NCBI GenBank assembly: GCA_025362235.1 | Contig: JANYGZ010000008.1 | Location: 1-64,000, forward strand | DNA from: Ferruginibacter sp. | Lineage (GTDB): Bacteria; Bacteroidota; Bacteroidia; Chitinophagales; Chitinophagaceae | Length of the DNA stretch: 64,000 nucleotides | Direction of reading: 5' to 3' | In this document: positions 18,015 to 27,380 of the stretch, piece by piece | How the letters are laid out: each line of letters begins with the position of its first letter | Numbering within the stretch: the first letter of the stretch is position 1 | Notes under the pieces: model-generated | The model's input: only the letters and a program-made list of their open reading frames with translations | The model's database searches: none | Told to the model about the DNA's origin: nothing | Position numbers and translations under genes: made by a program

Positions 18015-18749
18015 ATGACACACAAAACAAACGGCATCGTTTTACGCACCGTTAAATATGGTGAAACCAGTGTGGTAGTTACCATTTTTACTGAATTGTT
18101 TGGCGTGCAAACGTATATGGTTAATGGCGTACGCACTGCAAAAAAATCTTCAGCTAAAGCGAATCATTTTCAGCCTGCCGCTATTTTAGACCTTGTTGTT
18201 TACCATAACGATCTGCAGACAATGCAGCGCATCAAAGAATTTAAGTGGGATTTTTTATATCAAAATGTATTAAGCGACGTTATTAAAAACAGTATTGCTT
18301 TATACATGGTAGAGTTGTTGCAAAAGTGTTTGCACCAGCCCGAACAGAATACTGCATTGTTTTCTTTTTGCGAAGATGTTTTGATACAATTGGATGGAGC
18401 CAGCAAAGCCGTAACTGCTAATTTCGCCTTATATTTTTCGCTTCACCTTACTCATTTTTTTGGGTTTAAAATGAATGATGATTATGACACTTTGCATAAT
18501 AAACTGGATTTGCAGGAAGGCAGTTTTGTTGCAATACAACCAACACATCCAAATTTTATTGAGGGCAATGATTCACTCGTGACTTCCCAGGTATTAAAAG
18601 TGATGCAACCTTATGAATTGGAAGATATAAAATTGCATCATGATACGAGAAGAAGATTGCTGTTGCATTACCAGAATTATTACGCACTGCATATTACCGG
18701 TTTTGGTCAAATGAAAACCCTGATGATATTGCATGAAGTGCTGGGTTAA
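18015..18749 (+). CDS. recO: DNA repair protein RecO
   Basis: A 244-residue cytosolic protein that loads RecA on SSB-coated single strands in the RecFOR pathway. The N-terminal OB-fold is recognisable (TNGIVLRTVKYGETSVVVTI, then VNGVRTAKKSSAKANHFQP) and the helical C-terminal domain follows. The four zinc-binding cysteines found in some RecO proteins are absent, as is common in Bacteroidota. The start ATG is the first in frame, after a T-rich leader. Convergent with the amidohydrolase gene, whose stop lies 33 bases past this one. Confidence 0.9.
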   Translation: MTHKTNGIVLRTVKYGETSVVVTIFTELFGVQTYMVNGVRTAKKSSAKANHFQPAAILDLVVYHNDLQTMQRIKEFKWDFLYQNVLSDVIKNSIALYMVELLQKCLHQPEQNTALFSFCEDVLIQLDGASKAVTANFALYFSLHLTHFFGFKMNDDYDTLHNKLDLQEGSFVAIQPTHPNFIEGNDSLVTSQVLKVMQPYELEDIKLHHDTRRRLLLHYQNYYALHITGFGQMKTLMILHEVLG

Positions 18750-18782
18750 TAATTGTGTACAAAAAGATTTGTATAAAATTCT

Positions 18783-20042
18783 TTACAAAATTCTTTTTGC
18801 TGAAGAGTGTACAGTAGTATTGGAGTTTTCAATTCCTTCAATTAAAACTACACCTGGTTTTTTATCTTTCTCAAAACTTCCCAATGTATTGTCCATTTGT
18901 AAAGCCGTTGCTCCGTTAATAGTGGCCCATTTTAATATTTCGCTTAAAGGAATTGTAAAAGAGGTTTCCTGCTGAATAGTTTTTATTTCTTCAAGAATGT
19001 CCAATTGCCAGTTGCTGGCATAGCTATCTGTGCCAATAACAATAATGCAATTATTTTTTACTAACAAATCAATGGGAGGCAGCTTTTGTTCAATATATTT
19101 ATTTGCGTTTACACAAAGGCAAAAGTATAATTGGGTATTTAATTGTCGCTTACAAAAATCAATATCGGCCTTAGCGATAAAAGTATTATGTACACATATG
19201 ATGGATTGGTTGTTAGTAAAATAGGGTAGCCAGCTTTGCAGGCTCGTTTTTCCGGTTGGTTCAAAAGAAGAAATATCTATTCCAAAATTTTTATATAGCT
19301 CCAGGAAACCACCCGATTTATTTTGATACAAATCATTTTCTGTAGCACACTCCTGGTTATGGATGGTAATAAACTGATTGGCGGTTTCATTATTTAATTG
19401 ACTGAACAATGTTTTTGAAACAGAGTAAGGCGCATGTGGAGACAAAGAAGTTTTTAAGAGTCCATTCTCATAAAAATTGTCATATACTTTTTTTATATCT
19501 CCTAATCTTTTGTTTGCACCACCATCTGTAAAACCGCTTACTTCAATAAAATTATGCCAGCGCAGTTTGCTTTTTAGTTTTATAGTTATCGTATTAGTTG
19601 TATTGCAAATGTCTCCCACTGCAGTTATTCCCTTATCATACATCTCCAGTACAGCAGTTTGCATTTTATCAAGTTTCAACTCCTCAGAAGCATCTCTTTT
19701 ACCCATTACCTGCTGCACAAATTCTACTAAACCGCTACCACTTTTAATAAAACCTTTTAAATGGCTTAATTCAACATGGCAATGTGCATTAATAAAGCCA
19801 GGGGTAAGCAAGCCATTAAATGCCTCTACATCGTCCCCTGCATCTGTAATATTTACAATGTCAACAATTACTCCTTCCGTAGTGGTTATTAAAGCAAAAT
19901 GGTCGCCTAATATTTCGTGACCTGTGAAAATTTGATTTGCCGTGAATTTTCTGTACAAATTGATTGGTTGATATATTGTAAATTTGCCGCCTGTCCCATT
20001 TGCCGGACACTGTAAAATGTAATTAAAGCTAAACAAAATCAC
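18783..20042 (-). CDS. Amidohydrolase family protein (MtaD/TrzA-like deaminase)
   Basis: A metal-dependent hydrolase of about 390-419 residues, cytosolic. Visible metal-site motifs are [10 protein letters not shown] (about residue 87), SPHAPYSVS, the HNQE box, CVHNTF and GTDSYAS near the C-terminus, all in the order of the subtype that deaminates adenosine-like compounds (S-adenosylhomocysteine or 5'-methylthioadenosine deaminase, aminodeoxyfutalosine deaminase). The longest start is GTG 20042, which leaves only 26 bases to the divergent prfA; TTG 19958 gives [11 protein letters not shown], which looks more like family starts. A link to futalosine-type menaquinone synthesis is possible but not shown by the context. 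Confidence 0.8.
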   Translation of the reverse strand: MILFSFNYILQCPANGTGGKFTIYQPINLYRKFTANQIFTGHEILGDHFALITTTEGVIVDIVNITDAGDDVEAFNGLLTPGFINAHCHVELSHLKGFIKSGSGLVEFVQQVMGKRDASEELKLDKMQTAVLEMYDKGITAVGDICNTTNTITIKLKSKLRWHNFIEVSGFTDGGANKRLGDIKKVYDNFYENGLLKTSLSPHAPYSVSKTLFSQLNNETANQFITIHNQECATENDLYQNKSGGFLELYKNFGIDISSFEPTGKTSLQSWLPYFTNNQSIICVHNTFIAKADIDFCKRQLNTQLYFCLCVNANKYIEQKLPPIDLLVKNNCIIVIGTDSYASNWQLDILEEIKTIQQETSFTIPLSEILKWATINGATALQMDNTLGSFEKDKKPGVVLIEGIENSNTTVHSSAKRIL

Positions 20043-20068
20043 CTTTAAAACGGTGGAAGTATTATTAT

Positions 20069-21133
20069 ATGTTAGATAAATTAGACGCTATAAAGGGGAG
20101 ATTTGATAATTTGGGTATTTCATTAACCAATCCGGAGATTGTAAGCGATAATAAAAAATTTGCTTCAGTGAGTAAAGAATACCGCAGTTTAGAAAAAATT
20201 GTGGAAGCCAGAAATGAGTATATTAAAGTGCTGGATCATATTGAATTCAATAAAGAAGTACTAAGTGGTGATGATGCAGAAATGCGGGATTTGGCCAAAC
20301 AGGAGTTACCGGCTTTGGAAGAAAGTAAGGAGGCCTGGGAAAAGGCCCTCCGCAATATGCTGATACCTAAAGATCCTTATGATGAAAAAAATGCCATTTT
20401 GGAAATAAGAGCTGGCACAGGTGGTGACGAAGCGTCACTCTTTGCGGGGAACCTTTTAAGGATGTATTTAAAATATTGTGAAAAAAAGGGCTGGAAGACG
20501 GCTTTGCTAAGTGAAAGTGAAGGCACGGCAGGAGGTTTTAAAGAGGTTCAGGTAGAAGTGGTGGGTGATGATGTGTATGGAATTTTAAAATTTGAAAGCG
20601 GTGTACATCGTGTACAACGTGTGCCAGATACAGAAGCAAGCGGCCGCGTACATACCAGCGCTGCTACTGTGGCTGTAATGCCGGAGGCAGAAGAGATTGA
20701 TTTTGAATTAAAAGAAAGCGATGTTAAAATGGAAACAGCACGTAGTGGTGGTGCCGGTGGCCAAAATGTAAATAAAGTAGAAACAAAGGTTTTTTTAACC
20801 CATAAACCTACCGGTTTGGTTGTAATGTGTCAAACAGAACGCAGCCAGTTGGGCAATAAGGAAAAAGCAATGGATATGATGCGTACAAAATTGTACGATG
20901 AAGAAGTACGGAAAGCCGAAGAAGCGATTTCACATAAACGGAAAAGTTTGGTAAGTACAGGCGATAGAAGTGCTAAAATAAGAACATATAATTATCCACA
21001 GGGCAGGGTTACCGATCATCGGATTGGCTTAACAGTTTATAACCTTGACAATGTTTTAAACGGGGATATCCAGGAGTTTATAGATGCATTACAGTTTGCC
21101 GAAAATGCAGAAAAACTGGCTACCCAGGATTAA
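20069..21133 (+). CDS. prfA: Peptide chain release factor 1
   Basis: A 354-residue class I release factor that reads UAA and UAG stop codons. The GGQ motif (Gly230, Gly231, Gln232) that triggers peptidyl-tRNA hydrolysis sits in [12 protein letters not shown]. The domain-2 segment with [20 protein letters not shown] is standard; [16 protein letters not shown] near 310 matches RF1. Length and start are typical. Since RF1 reads TAG, its intact presence is relevant to the TAG found inside serS in this window: nothing suggests TAG is reassigned. Confidence 0.95.
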   Translation: MLDKLDAIKGRFDNLGISLTNPEIVSDNKKFASVSKEYRSLEKIVEARNEYIKVLDHIEFNKEVLSGDDAEMRDLAKQELPALEESKEAWEKALRNMLIPKDPYDEKNAILEIRAGTGGDEASLFAGNLLRMYLKYCEKKGWKTALLSESEGTAGGFKEVQVEVVGDDVYGILKFESGVHRVQRVPDTEASGRVHTSAATVAVMPEAEEIDFELKESDVKMETARSGGAGGQNVNKVETKVFLTHKPTGLVVMCQTERSQLGNKEKAMDMMRTKLYDEEVRKAEEAISHKRKSLVSTGDRSAKIRTYNYPQGRVTDHRIGLTVYNLDNVLNGDIQEFIDALQFAENAEKLATQD

Positions 21134-21207
21134 TGCCTGGTTAAATGTTACCCAAAAAAGGTATTGTTTATTAAATTGTTTTTTATTACCTTGAGGAAAA
21201 ACAATTC

Positions 21208-21836
21208 ATGCTAGAGAACCTGTTCAATCTCATTAAAGAAAATGGTGCAGAGTCAGTCATTAATAACCCGGCAATCCCTAACGAGAAAAATGATGCCGTA
21301 ATTGCAGATGCAACACATTCTGTTGCTGATGAACTACAAAGCGTATTAGCTGGCGGTGGCCTGCGAAAGGTTTTATCTCTCTTTAATACGGGGGGCAACA
21401 ATAGCGGAGCAGTTGCTGCAGGATTACTAAACAACCCCATAGTGAGTAATATTATTAGCAGTTTTACCAATAAATTATCTACTAATCATGGAATAGCTGG
21501 AGACAGGCAAGTGGAATTGCCAACAGCCTTATACCAAGTGTACTTAGTAACTTGATCAATAAAACCAACGATCCCGGTAATTCCAGTTTCGATATTGGCG
21601 GCATTATAAGTTCATTAACTGGCGGTGGTGCGCAAATAGCCGGCGGCAGTAATTTTGATTTAAGCGGACTTGTAAGCAATTTTACAAGGGGCGGTCTGGA
21701 TGCCAATAAGGATGGACATATTGGTCTTGATGATATTATTAGTAAAGTAACGGGCGGCGCTCAACAGCAACAGCAAGCTCAAACTGCAGGGAATGGTAAT
21801 GGCTTAATGGATATGATTAACGGGTTTATGAAATAG
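21208..21836 (+). pseudogene. DUF937-like small protein gene with a one-base frameshift
   Basis: ATG 21208 opens MLENLFNLIKENGAESVINN and the frame holds until about residue 98, then drifts and stops at 21555. From about 21505, the frame one base earlier reads ASGIANSLIPSVLSNLINKT and continues through FDIGGIISSLTGGG and a calcium-type loop DANKDGHIGLDD to a TAG at 21834-21836. Adding one base within GACAGG near 21504 restores a single 210-codon gene. The joined protein resembles Gly-rich Bacteroidota proteins of the DUF937/YidB type. Whether the loss is real or a sequencing slip cannot be told here. The function is unknown. Confidence 0.75.
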
Positions 21837-22108
21837 CAGTTTAAATTATTGTTAAAGAGCATTAATATGAGGGTAAATTTCAGTTTGCTTTAAATTATTG
21901 ATATAACTTTACATTAGAAGTTTAAAACGCTTTTAAGTGATGGATTTCTCAGTTCTTTAAAACTATTTTAATAAACGGAATATCCTTTATTACATTAGGT
22001 TATTCTTAACATTGGTTGAACTTTGTGGCATTTGGTTTGTATAGGTAGAGTAAGAACATTATAAATTTTAAAATAAACTTTTTCTCATAAGCAGTTAGTT
22101 TTGGTAAA

Positions 22109-22140
22109 CGGCCCCGATTTCTATCGGGGCTTCTCTTTTA
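22109..22140 (+). terminator. Rho-independent terminator in the gap before the GH18-NodB-GT2 gene
   Basis: GCCCCGAT (22111-22118) and ATCGGGGC (22123-22130) pair perfectly around TTCT, followed by TTCTCTTTTA. It lies 270 bases after the frameshifted gene. The rest of the gap 21837-22251 is AT-rich without a visible gene; TAACTTTG at 22210-22217 is a -7-like element for the next gene. Confidence 0.75.
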
Positions 22141-22251
22141 TCGAAATTTTTTTATAATGTTCAATTATAAACTCATAAAATTGTAATTAGAAAATAGTTA
22201 CCTGAAGGTTAACTTTGTATATAATCAGCATAAATAATCTACGTTTGAATT

Positions 22252-25200
22252 ATGAGTGTTAGTTCGCAAATTTTTCAAACTGACAGCGCTAAGCGCTGGA
22301 GAAATTTTAAATGGTCATTTAGGATATTATTAATGATTGCCCTGTTTTTTTTAGGGGTAATGACGATAGCATTGATAAGAGGGGTTAACCCTTCGCCCGT
22401 TAATATTGAGAGCCTTGCTAAATCGTATGAAAATAAGCTTGACCCTTCCAATCCATTAACCATTGCTAACAGTCAAAATAAAAAATACAAAGGGTTTAAA
22501 GACTTTCTTGAAAAAAAAACAAAGGAAGATTCACTAAAAGCTATCAGGCAATCTCAAAATAAGCCTGTTAATAAAATTCCTTTTATCAGGGCTGCTTTTT
22601 ATACTCCATGGACGGCTAATACTTCCTTGCCCGATCTTGAAAAATATGGGGATAAACTGAATACCATTTTCCCGGAATGGTTCTTTATAGACACAGCAAA
22701 TAATTTTCGCTTACAAACCAGGATAGATAGTGCCGGCCTTTCTTTAATGCGTGCAAAAGGGCTGCGCATTATGCCAATATTGAATAATTTTAATTCTACA
22801 AAAAGAAATGCTTCAGGTGAAATAAGCCCGGATTTTGACGGTACTTTATTACACGCCATTTTAAATGATCCGGCAAAACAAAAAATATTTATTCAACAGG
22901 TAGTTGATACTTTATTGTATTACAATTTACAGGGCATCAACATAGATTTTGAAGATTTAAATGAGCCTACCAATGACCCACTAAGCAATTTTCAACAGCA
23001 ATTGTATGGGGCCCTGCATGCAAAAAATATAGTAGTTACCATGGATGTTGCTGTAAAAAATAACGACTACGATTATAAAAAGTTATCTGATTATAACGAC
23101 TATATTATTTTAATGGCCTATGATCAATATAATACAGTCGAGTCTGGCCCAGGCCCTGTGAGTGCACAAAAATGGATTGAAGAAGCATTGGACTGGACAG
23201 CCGCTAAAATAGAAAGCAATAAAATAATTTTAGGTGTTGCGGGTTATGGTTACGATTGGACAACTCATGGTGAAGGAAAGAAAGTAGTAAATGTAGTAAC
23301 ATATGCGGAGGCTATAAACAAGGCCAAAATTTCCAACTCAACTATTGATTATGATAACGACAGTTATAACCTGCATTTTAGTTATACGGATGAACATATA
23401 GATGTAGAATCAAAAGAACTGATAAAAATTAAACATGAAATATGGTGTACAGATGCTGCCACCACTTTTAATGTACTTCGCTTTAGTGATGAGTATAGAA
23501 CTGCTGGTACAGCTTTGTGGCGTTTAGGGGGAGAAGATCCCAGGATGTGGACCTATTACAATACTGACTTAAGCAATGCCGCTTTACAAAATAATCCTTT
23601 CAATTTTAACGAGCTCGCCAGCATCCCTTATAATATAAATCAAAAACCAACTTCCACCGGAGAAGGAGAATTACTACGCATAATTTATACTCCGCAGGAA
23701 GGTAAAATTGACCTGCAGATTGACAGTGCCGAATTACTGATTACCGAGCAGGAATATAAGGTGTTGCCTTCCGGCTATGTGTACCAAAAATTTGCAGAAG
23801 ATAAAACCCCTTTAGGGCCAGGGCATAAAATAATTTTAACCTTTGATGATGGCCCCAGCCCAGATTTTACACCCAAAATATTAGACATTCTTGAAAAAGC
23901 AAAGATACCTGCTACATTTTTTGTAATTGGTTTAAGTGCTGAACAAAATATACCATTGCTGCAACGCATTTACAAAGATGGCTATGAAATAGGTAACCAT
24001 ACGTTTACGCATGGTAATATCGCAAAAATGAGTCCGCAAAGAGCTGAACTGGAAATGAAATCAACACGGCTCTTAATAGAAAGTATTACCGGCCATTCCA
24101 CTATTTTATTCAGGGCACCCTATAATGCGGATAGTGAACCCCAGACTTATGAAGAAATTGAACCGATAGCCCGAAGCAAAAAGGATAACTATATCACCAT
24201 TGGGGAAAGTATTGACCCCAATGATTGGGAGGTAAATGTAAGTGCAGACAGCATTGTAGCAAGAACCATCCGCCTTGCAGAATCAACTGATGCCAGTATT
24301 ATTTTGTTACACGATGCAGGAGGGGAAACAAGACAGGCTACTGTTGAGGCTTTACCACGAATAATTGATTACTTTAAAAAAAGAGGCTGCAAATTTACTA
24401 CTGTTGCTGATTTAATGGGCAAGACAAAAAATGATGTAATGCCACTCCTTCCGCCCAGCAAGGATAGCTGGATGAGGAAGCTCAATTTCTTTTTTGCAGA
24501 AGCCGCTTACTGGGGAAGCCATATTTTATTTGCTTTGTTTATCGTTGGTATCATTCTTTCTGTTGGCAGAATGGTTGTGATGGCTTTACTGGCAGGTATG
24601 CAAAAAAGGAGGGAAGCAAAACAAATAGCTCCTGCTGCGTGGCCTGCTAACAATATGCCATTGGTAAGTATTATTGTACCCGCATACAATGAAGAAATAA
24701 ATGCTGTAAGAACATTAAACAGTTTACTAATGCAGGACTATCCAAACCTACAGGTAGTTTTTGTAGATGACGGCAGCATGGACAGCACCTATGCAACTGT
24801 ATGCAATGCTTTTAAAAATACGCCAAACGTTAAAGTATATACTAAACAAAATGGGGGTAAAGCTTCCGCATTAAATGTAGGGATTGCCCAGGCCGGCAGC
24901 GAATTTGTGGTTTGTATTGATGCTGATACACAATTAAAAAAAGACGCAGTATCAAAATTGATGGAAAAGTTTACCAGCGAAAAAGTAGCGGCAGTAGCAG
25001 GTAATGTAAAAGTGGGGAATGAAATAAATATGATTACAAAATGGCAAAGCATTGAATATATCACATCGCAAAATTTTGATCGTAGAGCATTTGATCTGCT
25101 GAATTGTATAACTGTGGTACCTGGTGCCATCGGGGCTTTTAGAAAAGCAGCCGTTATTGAAGCAGGTGGTTTAACTACGGATACATTGGCAGAAGATTGT

Positions 25201-25755
25201 GACCTTACTATGCGCCTGCACCGTATAGGTTATGAAGTGCGCAATTGTAATGACGCCATTTCTTATACTGAAGCACCCGAAACAATGAAGCAGTTTATGA
25301 AACAACGTTTTCGCTGGAGTTTTGGGGTTATACAATGTTTTTGGAAACACCGTGATGCCGTGTTTAACCCCAGGTATAAAAATTTTGGAATGATAGCCAT
25401 GCCGAATATTTTAATCTTTCAAATGATATTGCCTTTTTTGGCTCCATTAGCAGATTTAGTATTGCTATTGAGTTTAATTGCCGCAGGGTTTGGAATTATA
25501 CCTGCCAGTTTATCACATATCATTATTTATTACCTGATATTTACGCTGGTAGATGTTGCGGGGGCTGCACTGGCTTTTGCTTTTGAAAAAGAAGATTACA
25601 GGAAGCTAATCTGGATGATCCCTCAACGCCTTGTATATCGTCAATTAATGTATTACATCATTATCAAATCTTTTAGCAAAGCTATTAAAGGAGAGCTACA
25701 GGGATGGGGTGTTCTAAAACGTACCGGTAATGTTAAACAGGTGGCAACAATATAA
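22252..25755 (+). CDS. GH18 - polysaccharide deacetylase - GT2 fusion protein
   Basis: A 1167-residue inner-membrane protein with three enzyme domains. After a membrane anchor (about residues 22-45) comes a GH18 glycosidase-like domain (105-450) whose catalytic motif reads GINIDFE (228-234), keeping the last Asp and the acid Glu234. A NodB polysaccharide deacetylase follows with TFDDGP at 530-535, HTFTH at 583-587 and RAPY near 620. A helix around 759-782 leads to a processive family-2 glycosyltransferase: PLVSIIVPAYNEE from 803, DAD at 890-892, AEDCD near 980 and QRFRW at 1018-1022, then four or so helices. Topology puts GH18 and NodB outside and GT2 inside. It probably makes, deacetylates and trims an N-acetylhexosamine polymer (inference). 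It appears to be a single-gene unit. Confidence 0.9.
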   Translation: MSVSSQIFQTDSAKRWRNFKWSFRILLMIALFFLGVMTIALIRGVNPSPVNIESLAKSYENKLDPSNPLTIANSQNKKYKGFKDFLEKKTKEDSLKAIRQSQNKPVNKIPFIRAAFYTPWTANTSLPDLEKYGDKLNTIFPEWFFIDTANNFRLQTRIDSAGLSLMRAKGLRIMPILNNFNSTKRNASGEISPDFDGTLLHAILNDPAKQKIFIQQVVDTLLYYNLQGINIDFEDLNEPTNDPLSNFQQQLYGALHAKNIVVTMDVAVKNNDYDYKKLSDYNDYIILMAYDQYNTVESGPGPVSAQKWIEEALDWTAAKIESNKIILGVAGYGYDWTTHGEGKKVVNVVTYAEAINKAKISNSTIDYDNDSYNLHFSYTDEHIDVESKELIKIKHEIWCTDAATTFNVLRFSDEYRTAGTALWRLGGEDPRMWTYYNTDLSNAALQNNPFNFNELASIPYNINQKPTSTGEGELLRIIYTPQEGKIDLQIDSAELLITEQEYKVLPSGYVYQKFAEDKTPLGPGHKIILTFDDGPSPDFTPKILDILEKAKIPATFFVIGLSAEQNIPLLQRIYKDGYEIGNHTFTHGNIAKMSPQRAELEMKSTRLLIESITGHSTILFRAPYNADSEPQTYEEIEPIARSKKDNYITIGESIDPNDWEVNVSADSIVARTIRLAESTDASIILLHDAGGETRQATVEALPRIIDYFKKRGCKFTTVADLMGKTKNDVMPLLPPSKDSWMRKLNFFFAEAAYWGSHILFALFIVGIILSVGRMVVMALLAGMQKRREAKQIAPAAWPANNMPLVSIIVPAYNEEINAVRTLNSLLMQDYPNLQVVFVDDGSMDSTYATVCNAFKNTPNVKVYTKQNGGKASALNVGIAQAGSEFVVCIDADTQLKKDAVSKLMEKFTSEKVAAVAGNVKVGNEINMITKWQSIEYITSQNFDRRAFDLLNCITVVPGAIGAFRKAAVIEAGGLTTDTLAEDCDLTMRLHRIGYEVRNCNDAISYTEAPETMKQFMKQRFRWSFGVIQCFWKHRDAVFNPRYKNFGMIAMPNILIFQMILPFLAPLADLVLLLSLIAAGFGIIPASLSHIIIYYLIFTLVDVAGAALAFAFEKEDYRKLIWMIPQRLVYRQLMYYIIIKSFSKAIKGELQGWGVLKRTGNVKQVATI

Positions 25756-25845
25756 ACAGTACCATCAATGGTAAAACTGTTTTACTTTTGCGCAAACTTT
25801 ATTGACCCATCAACATAATCATATCAAAATACCTAACTAAATAAC

Positions 25846-26733
25846 TTGGCAACAAAGGCATCTGATAGAAAATCATTTCTAAAGAAAATAGGCGGAAAGC
25901 AGGAGGGGGAAGAGGAAACTGAAATGACCTTCTTCGACCACATTGAAGAATTGCGCTGGCATATAATACGAAGCCTGTTAGTATGGCTTATTGCAGCCAT
26001 TTTAATTTTTGTGTATATTGATTGGGTGTACGATAATATCATTCTTGCCCCCACATTCCCCCAATTTTTTACATATGGGGCTTTATGTAATTTCGGCCGC
26101 TGGCTGCATCTGGGCGATAGTTTTTGTATGCCTGTAATTTCAATAAATTTTCAGGTTACAGAAGTAAACGGAACATTTACTTCGGCCATAAATATTGCAA
26201 TGATCGGTGCATTGGTGGTTGCATTTCCTTATATTTTTTGGGAACTTTGGCGTTTTATAAAACCTGCTCTTTCGCCCAAAGAAAAAAAGTATGGTCAAAG
26301 CAGTATCTTTTTTGTATCCCTTTGTTTCTTTACCGGGGCTGCCTTTGGGTATTATTTACTGGCACCTTTTACATTTAATTTTTTGGCAAGCTTTACATTA
26401 GGTAAATCAGCCGTAATACAATACCGGCCTGCCATTAATGATTATGTAGACAGCCTTACCAACCTTATACTGGGCTGTGGTATTGCTTTTGAATTACCCG
26501 TTCTTGCATTTGTACTTGCAAAAATCGGCATCATTACAGGTGCCATGTTAAAAAAATATTTCAAGTTTGCATTTGTTATTATACTTGTTGTTGCTGCAGT
26601 AATTACACCCTCGCCCGATTGGACAAGCCAGTTTATAGTAGCTATTCCACTGTTGTTGTTATACTGGGTAAGTATTATACTGGCAAGCAGCGTTGATAAG
26701 AAAAAAGCCAAAGAGGAAAAGGAATGGGATTAA
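25846..26733 (+). CDS. tatC: Twin-arginine translocase subunit TatC
   Basis: A 295-residue inner-membrane protein with six hydrophobic segments, the substrate receptor of the Tat pathway for folded proteins. The N-terminal EMTFFDHIEELRWHIIRS contains the conserved HxEELR patch; FIKPALSPKEKKY and the FxxGxxFxY pattern (FFTGAAFGYY) follow, with VAAVITPSPDWTSQ near the end. The only in-frame start before the family region is TTG 25846, right after an in-frame TAA; ATG 25924 is a shorter alternative. TACTTTTG at 25793-25800 exactly matches the -7 promoter consensus. No tatA gene is next to it. The cytosolic end is KKKAKEEKEWD. Confidence 0.93.
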   Translation: MATKASDRKSFLKKIGGKQEGEEETEMTFFDHIEELRWHIIRSLLVWLIAAILIFVYIDWVYDNIILAPTFPQFFTYGALCNFGRWLHLGDSFCMPVISINFQVTEVNGTFTSAINIAMIGALVVAFPYIFWELWRFIKPALSPKEKKYGQSSIFFVSLCFFTGAAFGYYLLAPFTFNFLASFTLGKSAVIQYRPAINDYVDSLTNLILGCGIAFELPVLAFVLAKIGIITGAMLKKYFKFAFVIILVVAAVITPSPDWTSQFIVAIPLLLLYWVSIILASSVDKKKAKEEKEWD

Positions 26734-26832
26734 GTTAATCGATAATTTAATAATGGATAATTGATAATATGCTAAATTTGTAGTGTGTTTTTTAATTATC
26801 CTTTATCAATTCACCAATTATCAATTTATACC

Positions 26833-27282
26833 ATGTCTACATTTAATTTACAATTACCCATAGCCCTTGGTTGCGATCATGCCGGATTTGATTGTAAGGA
26901 AGATCTTATTTCTTTTTTAGAAGGCGAAGGAGTTTCATTTAAAGACTTCGGTACTTATAACAAGGATTCTGTTGATTATCCCGACTTTGCACATCCTGTT
27001 GCTTTAGCAGTTGAAAAAGGAGCAGCAGCTTTTGGTATTCTATTGTGTGGCAGTGCCAATGGAGTGGCCATTACTGCTAATAAACACCAGGGAGTAAGGG
27101 CCGCTATCTGTTGGGGGGAAGAACTGGCAGAACTGGCCCGTAAACATAACAATGCCAATATTCTTTGCATACCTGCCCGTTTTGTAAGAGATGGTGATGC
27201 AGAAAAAATGCTGGATATATTTATGAACACTGCTTTTGAGGGCGGCAGACACCAGGGCCGGGTTAATAAAATGACCTGTTGA
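26833..27282 (+). CDS. rpiB: Ribose-5-phosphate isomerase B
   Basis: A 149-residue RpiB/LacA-fold isomerase that interconverts ribose 5-phosphate and ribulose 5-phosphate. The start is ATG 26833 (MSTFNLQLPIALGCDHAGFD); codons upstream are not conserved. The sequence shows the phosphate-binding GCDHAGFD, the DYPDFAHPVA segment and the catalytic Cys in LLCGSANGVAITANK, followed by RAAICW and HNNANILCIPARF. The 100 bases before the gene are filled with AT-rich partly palindromic repeats of TAATTGATAA/TTATCAATTA type. TAAATTTG at 26773-26780 matches the -7 consensus. Part of the pentose phosphate pathway together with the transketolase at the window end. Confidence 0.93.
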   Translation: MSTFNLQLPIALGCDHAGFDCKEDLISFLEGEGVSFKDFGTYNKDSVDYPDFAHPVALAVEKGAAAFGILLCGSANGVAITANKHQGVRAAICWGEELAELARKHNNANILCIPARFVRDGDAEKMLDIFMNTAFEGGRHQGRVNKMTC

Positions 27283-27380
27283 TAATAGAGCATATTGCGC
27301 CAAATATAACTTTAGCTTACCATTTATCACTAACTAATAAAATACTGATTGCAAATAATTATTTTGCGCAAAATTTATTT

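Noticed and set aside
17873-18136. 87-codon minus-strand frame overlapping the start of recO
   Set aside because: It lies antisense to the recO N-terminus, whose family match is clear. The translated text looks random.
26740-26832. Operator palindrome before rpiB
   Set aside because: TAATTGATAA-type repeats occur on both strands, but they are low-complexity AT sequence common in Bacteroidota intergenic DNA and show no defined symmetric site.
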